Assembly (NCBI RefSeq): GCF_001278115.1 | Contig: NZ_LIYD01000005.1 | Location: 517,196-581,195, forward strand | DNA from: Flavobacterium akiainvivens | GTDB taxonomy: Bacteria; Bacteroidota; Bacteroidia; Flavobacteriales; Flavobacteriaceae | Direction of reading: 5' to 3' | DNA length: 64,000 nucleotides | The notes under the pieces: generated by a model | What the model was told of the DNA's origin: nothing | The model's database searches: none | The model's input: only the letters and a program-made list of their open reading frames with translations | Shown: positions 60,815 to 64,000 of the stretch, piece by piece | Position numbering within the stretch: position 1 is the first letter of the stretch | Layout: each line of letters opens with the position of its first letter | Made by a program: the position numbers and the translations under genes

Positions 60815-61078
60815 TTAAAAAATATCCTGCGTTTTTTTTTCATCAGGTGAAAATGCTGATATGAAATAAGGGTGTGACGATTTTTCCAAATCTTTGACAT
60901 ACAAAATGTAGCTAGGTACGTTGTCATTGTTAGACATCTTACGTACTTTAAATGTCCTGCCAAACAAATCAGCAGTTTTAACTTTGGAGTTATTTTTGGT
61001 AAAGTATTTCAATGTTGAAGATTTACCAAAATTGGAATGACCCACGTATAGGAAGATTATTTTACGTTTATTGTCCAT
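60815..61078 (-). CDS. P-loop NTPase-like protein, split by an A9 tract
   Basis: This 87-residue ORF begins MDNKRKIIFLYVGHSNFGKS, giving a Walker A loop GHSNFGKSS at about 13-21. It ends abruptly after SPDEKKTQDIF at a run of nine A's on the minus strand (60832-60840). One extra A would continue the frame for about 75 more codons into the 60606-60800 ORF, making a 157-residue protein. It overlaps the upstream gene by 11 bases. No Walker B motif is clear; the partner or target is unknown. Confidence 0.7.
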   Translation of the reverse strand: MDNKRKIIFLYVGHSNFGKSSTLKYFTKNNSKVKTADLFGRTFKVRKMSNNDNVPSYILYVKDLEKSSHPYFISAFSPDEKKTQDIF

Positions 61079-61415
61079 ATAATTCTTTCATCGGTGGATG
61101 TAAATCTTTTTGTTTTGTTTGAGCAGCTTGAAAGCAGTATGCCACTAAGAGGCATAAACCATTTTCCGTTATTCCCATTTTTCTATCTTCATCAATCGCA
61201 TTTGCCATCATTGCAAAATAGTCTTCTATTTCAATAAGCTGCTTTTTGGAGAATAAACTTATATCAAAGCTGTCGTTATACTTACCATCAAGGTATTCGA
61301 ATAATGTATTGTTCTCTAATCTGCGTTTGATATCACTAAGGGTTTCAACTTTACCGCTATCAACGAGAGAATTCAAATAGAATCCAAGAAATGTAAAGGG
61401 AGTAGGGTGTGTCAT
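61068..61415 (-). CDS. Hypothetical protein (115 aa) upstream of the P-loop gene
   Basis: This is a soluble, helical, acidic protein with FTFLGFYLNSLVDSGKVET and a GLCLLVAYCFQAAQTKQ helix, which may be amphipathic. No family is recognised. It overlaps the P-loop gene by 11 bases, so the two are coupled and could form a protein pair. The gene lies 14 bases downstream of the 72-aa secreted protein gene. Confidence 0.7.
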   Translation of the reverse strand: MTHPTPFTFLGFYLNSLVDSGKVETLSDIKRRLENNTLFEYLDGKYNDSFDISLFSKKQLIEIEDYFAMMANAIDEDRKMGITENGLCLLVAYCFQAAQTKQKDLHPPMKELYGQ

Positions 61416-61429
61416 GTTTATAATATTAA

Positions 61430-61648
61430 TTAATCTTCAAATCCGCAAAGTGTGCGGCCTTTATCTTTTGCATCCTTAAGAGTTACCTTCTCAACCTTTG
61501 TCGAGCAATTATTTAGCCCCCTGCAATCTTCTTTCAGGTGATACTTTTTGCTGTATTTGCCGTTGCAGATATAGACATAATCAGTAGATGGTGGAGTGGA
61601 GGCGGTCAGGATAAAACCTGCCACCAAGGATAATAGGAGAGTTTTCAT
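61430..61648 (-). CDS. Small secreted Cys-rich protein (72 aa)
   Basis: A Sec signal (MKTLLLSLVAGFILTAS) is followed by about 50 residues with a fixed pattern YVYICNGKYSKKYHLKEDCR, GLNNCSTKVEKVTLKD and GRTLCGFED. It has four cysteines and a histidine, like a small zinc-binding domain. Similar short secreted domains recur in Bacteroidota. It opens the minus-strand operon and is preceded by a TATATTTG box at 61669-61676. The role is unknown. Confidence 0.78.
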   Translation of the reverse strand: MKTLLLSLVAGFILTASTPPSTDYVYICNGKYSKKYHLKEDCRGLNNCSTKVEKVTLKDAKDKGRTLCGFED

Positions 61649-61668
61649 AATTGGTTACTTTGTTAAAA

Positions 61669-61697
61669 CAAATATAAAATATTTGTTCAATTCCCAA
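61669..61697 (-). promoter_or_regulatory. Promoter of the island's minus-strand operon
   Basis: On the minus strand TTG (61697-61695) and TATATTTG (61676-61669) are spaced 18 bases, 20 bases upstream of the 72-aa gene. The rest of 61677-61912 shows no convincing gene except the hairpin at 61868. Confidence 0.6.
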
Positions 61698-61867
61698 TTC
61701 ACTCAAGATAAAAATGTTATCAATTAGAGTTCAGGTAAAACTTAAAGAGTAAAAATTGAACAAGATTTTGTAAAACGTATTCATTGTAATTAAGCTAATT
61801 TTATTTCGAATTAGTTGAATCCAAATTCCAAAGTATTTTAATTTGAGGAGATTTCATACTTTGTTTA

Positions 61868-61897
61868 AAGCGGGTTATCAGTTTAGCCCGCTTTTTA
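61868..61897 (+). terminator. Terminator-like hairpin upstream of the 47-aa gene
   Basis: The stem AAGCGGG/CCCGCTT (61868-61874 with 61887-61893) is followed by a T run. It lies 16 bases before the ATG of the 47-aa gene, with no plus-strand gene upstream inside 200 bases, so it may be an attenuator or the end of an unrecognised transcript. Confidence 0.55.
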
Positions 61898-61912
61898 TCT
61901 TATCTTGCAGTT

Positions 61913-62056
61913 ATGAAAGCTGAAAAAAGAGATTGGTATCCTGGCAAGAAAAGATTTGAGGAAGCTGTTACAGTTGTAATTGCACGCCGTGTACCAAAAG
62001 ATAAAGTTCAGGATTTTAAAGATAAAGTTGAAGCTATAATACAGAGTTATAAATGA
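61913..62056 (+). CDS. Small hypothetical protein (47 aa)
   Basis: The ORF begins MKAEKRDWYPGKKRFEEAVT and contains VIARRVPKDKVQDFKDKV, a basic, helical protein without signal. The codon pattern and composition look coding. It is too short for automated tracks. A terminator-like hairpin lies upstream and an intrinsic terminator lies 69 bases after the stop. The function is unknown, possibly nucleic-acid or protein binding. Confidence 0.55.
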   Translation: MKAEKRDWYPGKKRFEEAVTVVIARRVPKDKVQDFKDKVEAIIQSYK

Positions 62057-62067
62057 ATCCTTTAAAA

Positions 62068-62151
62068 ATTTTACTATCTTTATAGTGGATTAGTAAAATC
62101 TCGGATTCATACGTCTGAATTTAGAACGGGTTAATTTTAACCCGTTTTTTT
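62068..62151 (+). ncRNA. Possible small RNA between the 47-aa and 78-aa genes
   Basis: A TATCTTTA -7-like box (62075-62082) lies inside a 9-bp inverted repeat ATTTTACTA/TAGTAAAAT (62068-62076 with 62091-62099). An ATTCA/TGAAT hairpin follows, then the terminator at 62125. The unit could be a ~60-base RNA or merely the 3' UTR of the 47-aa gene. Confidence 0.3.
62125..62151 (+). terminator. Intrinsic terminator
   Basis: A 10-bp perfect stem AACGGGTTAA/TTAACCCGTT (62125-62134 with 62137-62146) is followed by seven T's. Confidence 0.85.
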
Positions 62152-62173
62152 ATATCTTTACTGAAATACTTTT

Positions 62174-62223
62174 ATATCCTTCCCAGCATCTTTTTGGGTA
62201 AAATATTGTCTCGGGAAGGATAT
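62174..62223 (+). promoter_or_regulatory. Structured leader element, copy 1
   Basis: An 11-bp perfect outer stem ATATCCTTCCC/GGGAAGGATAT (62174-62184 with 62213-62223) encloses an A/T inner hairpin whose loop is TGGGT. The same design recurs at 63786-63838. A TATCTTTA -7-like box (62153-62160) places the element at the 5' end of the transcript of the 78-aa gene, 15 bases before its ATG. Confidence 0.65.
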
Positions 62224-62238
62224 TTTAAATTTATTACT

Positions 62239-62475
62239 ATGACACTCTATGAGTTTCTAGGCTTAACCGACCTTCAGCAGTATCAAGCTGTGTGGCACCA
62301 AGGAAATCATATTGATACCTTAGTTCATAAGGATGCCATATATTTATTATACGCTATGGGGAACTTTTATGTTGAAATAATGTATAGTAAAGATTCCCAT
62401 GATATATTAGGTAAAAATCAGTTTAAGTATGGCGAGCATTTAGAGAAGTATTTGCCTAAGCTAGACCTGCTTTAA
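62239..62475 (+). CDS. Small hypothetical protein (78 aa)
   Basis: I start at ATG 62239 (MTLYEFLGLTDLQQYQAVWH); the longer frame from TTG 62194 runs through the leader stem. It is a soluble protein with FYVEIMYSKDSHDILGKNQF, similar in style to short MTLYEF-type proteins found in many flavobacterial islands. The role is unknown. It is the only gene directly downstream of leader element copy 1. Confidence 0.7.
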   Translation: MTLYEFLGLTDLQQYQAVWHQGNHIDTLVHKDAIYLLYAMGNFYVEIMYSKDSHDILGKNQFKYGEHLEKYLPKLDLL

Positions 62476-62478
62476 AAG

Positions 62479-62673
62479 TTATTCATTCATCCTTAAAAGT
62501 TCAATACTTTGAACTTTAAATGCGTCTTCATCTTCCTCATCTTTAAAAGATATTTTATATACATCTCCATCCTCATTATTGGACTCCAAGTCATATTTTG
62601 AAGCATATTTTTTAATGAGAGTTAGCAGCTCATCCGCTTTCTGTAAATCTCCTTTTGGTACTGTAAATTGCAT
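62479..62673 (-). CDS. Small acidic hypothetical protein (64 aa)
   Basis: The ORF starts MQFTVPKGDLQKADELLTLI and has an acidic, helical composition with DEEDEDAFKVQS. It is convergent with the 78-aa gene, with stops 3 bases apart. No signal or family is recognised. Its compact size and codon pattern make it a plausible gene of the island. Confidence 0.55.
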   Translation of the reverse strand: MQFTVPKGDLQKADELLTLIKKYASKYDLESNNEDGDVYKISFKDEEDEDAFKVQSIELLRMNE

Positions 62674-62748
62674 AATATTAAGTTTTTGATTATTAATAAG
62701 TTAGCAAATAAATTGTTATAAAATCTTTAAATCTGGTAAATAAGTAAT

Positions 62749-62769
62749 AAGCCCCTCAATGAGGGGCTT
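62749..62769 (-). terminator. Terminator of the response-regulator operon
   Basis: A 9-bp stem AAGCCCCTC/GAGGGGCTT (62749-62757 with 62761-62769) with a 3-base loop abuts the stop of the response-regulator gene. The T tract on the minus strand is short. Confidence 0.7.
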
Positions 62770-62771
62770 TC

Positions 62772-63188
62772 TCATAATCTTATAAATCCGCTGGGTTCGG
62801 TAGCAGAATAAAAATTATGAAACACTTGATTTATTATCTTTTCTAACTTTAAAAAGTCTGTAGGTTTAGTTATAAAACCTGATGCTTTCCTCTGCTTAGC
62901 CTTATACACATCATTCTCATCGTCACTTGTAGTATATAGTAAAACAGTTGTTTCTTTAAATCTATCAGTGCCTTTTAAATCATCCAGAATCTCGAAACCG
63001 TGTCGGCGTGGAAGATTCAAATCTAAAAAAATTATATCTGGTTTTATAGGATTTGATAAAATATAATTTTCAAAATCTTCACCACCATTAAATGTTTTTA
63101 GATTGGCATTAATGCCAGACAATTCAAGTGCCTCACCAAAAATAAATCTGTCGTCTTGGTCATCATCCACTAAAAATATATTATACAT
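62772..63188 (-). CDS. Receiver-only response regulator
   Basis: This 138-residue CheY-like receiver has acidic pocket Asp8-Asp10 (FLVDDDQDD), phospho-acceptor Asp56 in IFLDLNLPRRHGFE, Thr87 and Lys108 in FITKPT. The ATG at 63188 is chosen because it gives the normal MYNIFLVDDD start; a longer frame to 63251 lacks sense. It has no output domain, so it signals by protein contact. It overlaps the next receiver gene by 8 bases. The cognate kinase is not in view. Confidence 0.88.
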   Translation of the reverse strand: MYNIFLVDDDQDDRFIFGEALELSGINANLKTFNGGEDFENYILSNPIKPDIIFLDLNLPRRHGFEILDDLKGTDRFKETTVLLYTTSDDENDVYKAKQRKASGFITKPTDFLKLEKIINQVFHNFYSATEPSGFIRL

Positions 63189-63621
63189 AAGATAATAAAA
63201 ACGTATTTGATGTTGGTATTGACATCTTTTTGTTTGAATCAAGCCCAACATTTCTTAAGACGTTGACTAAATCAGAATATTTAGTGGGTTTAACTATGTA
63301 ACGTGTAGCACCCAAATTAAATAAGCGATTTATATCTTCATCAGCGCGGCTGTTGGTTAAAATAATGAATGGGATATTTTGTAAAAGTGCATGAGCTTTA
63401 AAAAGTTCGGCCGCAATAAAGCCATTGATTTTTCTCAAGTTAATTTCAATAAAAATTAAATCTGGTACCTGCTGGGTAGCAGTGACATCATTCATGAAAT
63501 CAATTACATTTGAATAGCATTTTAATGAAACTTCCTTAGAAACCTCTGGAATAGCAGCTTCAAATAAACTGCAACTTTCAGGGTCATCTTCTATCACTAC
63601 AATTTTTCTATATGTACACAT
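63181..63621 (-). CDS. Receiver-only protein with Glu at the phosphorylation site
   Basis: This 146-residue CheY-like receiver has acidic Glu11-Asp12-Asp13, Thr89 and Lys111 (VKPTKYS) intact. The phospho-acceptor position is Glu59 (LIFIEINLRKINGF) instead of Asp, so it cannot be phosphorylated normally and may mimic the active state. Start ATG 63621 is preferred over TTG 63636. It lies upstream of the regular receiver in the same operon and could modulate it by dimer contact. Confidence 0.82.
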   Translation of the reverse strand: MCTYRKIVVIEDDPESCSLFEAAIPEVSKEVSLKCYSNVIDFMNDVTATQQVPDLIFIEINLRKINGFIAAELFKAHALLQNIPFIILTNSRADEDINRLFNLGATRYIVKPTKYSDLVNVLRNVGLDSNKKMSIPTSNTFLLSYV

Positions 63622-63785
63622 ATCTTTTTTAAGCAAAAGTATCAGCTTAGAGAATATCTCAAACTTAACTAAATCTTAATTTTTCCCACCTAAACAAATT
63701 ATCTTACGGATTGAAACGGATTTGTATTAAAACATAAATTGTCACTAAATGTTTAATAATATTTTTACTGCACGAACCCTAAACC

Positions 63786-63838
63786 GAAATATCCTTCCCT
63801 AAATCATTTTGGGTGATTTGATTTCTGGGGAGGATATT
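63786..63838 (+). promoter_or_regulatory. Structured leader element, copy 2
   Basis: The outer stem AAATATCCTTCCC/GGGGAGGATATTT (63786-63798 with 63826-63838, one G-T pair) encloses an inner hairpin AAATCA-TTTTGGG-TGATTT (63800-63818). The outer stem and TTTTGGG loop match copy 1, while the inner stem bases differ but still pair. A TTG (63739-63741) and TATTTTTA (63760-63767) promoter-like pair lies just upstream. Confidence 0.65.
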
Positions 63839-63967
63839 TATTTACAGTATGTATTTTAGATGATATTATTGATAAGTAAGCGTATAATAACTAATAGATA
63901 ATGTAAAGTTAAACCTCTTTATTAGTATTAAGATTCGAGATATATTTGAAACAGCTAAATCAATTTT

Positions 63968-64000
63968 ATGAACACTCACATTGGACAAACCAGTGCAAAC
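63968..64000 (+). CDS. Start of a truncated ORF at the window edge
   Basis: An ATG at 63968 opens MNTHIGQTSAN and runs off the window after 11 codons. It is the first ATG of any promise after leader element copy 2, 130 bases downstream. Too little is visible to name it. The rest of 63639-63967 holds only the leader element and its promoter-like boxes. Confidence 0.3.
   Translation, partial: MNTHIGQTSAN

Larger units (their letters stand above)
59081..64000. mobile_element. Genomic island inserted in yifB (left part)
   Basis: The AT content rises sharply at 59081, where yifB is interrupted, and everything to the window end consists of small, poorly conserved genes. No integrase or transposase is visible, so it probably lies farther right. 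yifB/comM is a known insertion site for AbaR-type Tn7-like islands in Acinetobacter, so a similar mechanism is possible here. The right edge and the other half of yifB should lie outside the window. Confidence 0.7.

Noticed and set aside
62194..62238. Extended start of the 78-aa protein from TTG
   Set aside because: The extension is coded by the conserved stem of the leader element; ATG 62239 follows it.
63968..64000. A helix-turn-helix regulator start (MNTHIG...)
   Set aside because: Only 11 codons are visible, which is not enough to assign a family.

Overview
The window looks like chromosome from a member of the Flavobacteriaceae (Bacteroidota), probably Flavobacterium or a close relative. 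The evidence is the TAnnTTTG promoter -7 boxes found almost everywhere, secreted proteins with type IX secretion C-terminal sorting domains, and a Rho factor with a long charged insertion. Families typical of the group are also present: DUF3822, DUF4293, DUF6155, DUF2911, DUF983 and the sixA-ppk1-ppx polyphosphate operon. Positions 1 to about 59,080 are ordinary core genome of moderate GC. From about 59,081 to the end the sequence is clearly AT-richer and carries mostly small unknown genes.

Layout. 1-4,066: partial rsmD coupled to a DUF3822 gene, then four tandem paralogues of a Cys4/one-TM/carboxypeptidase-regulatory-like protein. 4,277-9,763: mostly minus-strand metabolic and envelope genes (esterase lipoprotein, NlpC/P60 peptidase, thiolase, beta-barrel protein, lipoprotein, LpxH-like phosphatase). 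9,927-13,663: aroC and two T9SS-exported proteins. 13,740-17,935: OsmC protein, a second esterase, OxyR, and a large conserved unknown protein. 18,022-24,575: an MBL hydrolase gene group, a sodium symporter preceded by a 34-aa membrane ORF, a DUF2911 protein, and an SRPBCC-photolyase pair. 24,662-30,658: tandem HAD phosphatases, a Cys-rich copper-type protein, an ECF sigma operon with its putative sensor, a DEAH helicase, and endonuclease V. 30,784-36,635: a minus-strand operon DUF2520-kdsC-ubiA-maf-mscS-pigL. 36,736-45,927: rnz, pdxH, sixA-ppk1-ppx, an AI-2E transporter, a THUMP-like methyltransferase and a cytochrome c/sugar dehydrogenase fusion. 46,759-47,068: tRNA-Ser, tRNA-Pro and tRNA-Arg. 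47,199-58,366: small genes, rho with a C-rich leader, threonylcarbamoyl-AMP synthase, an AraC regulator, and a CoA-disulfide-reductase-like/NUDIX/GH43 operon.

Island. yifB (comM), starting at 58,418, breaks off inside its Walker A motif at 59,080, and low-GC DNA follows. This is the left edge of an insertion whose other end lies outside the window. It carries three phased direct repeats at its edge, a GIY-YIG-like protein, and a five-ORF minus-strand operon of secreted and membrane proteins. One member of that operon is a P-loop protein split at an A9 tract. The island also holds several genes under 80 aa, two receiver-only response regulators (one with Glu in place of the phospho-acceptor Asp), and two copies of a structured leader element.

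The most unusual structural signals are (1) a family of intergenic hairpins whose arms are built from 7- or 8-base words, different at each locus but with shared loop words; (2) the two-copy leader RNA element in the island; (3) the A9 split P-loop gene; (4) paired ECF-like promoter motifs upstream of the sigma factor and of its downstream gene.
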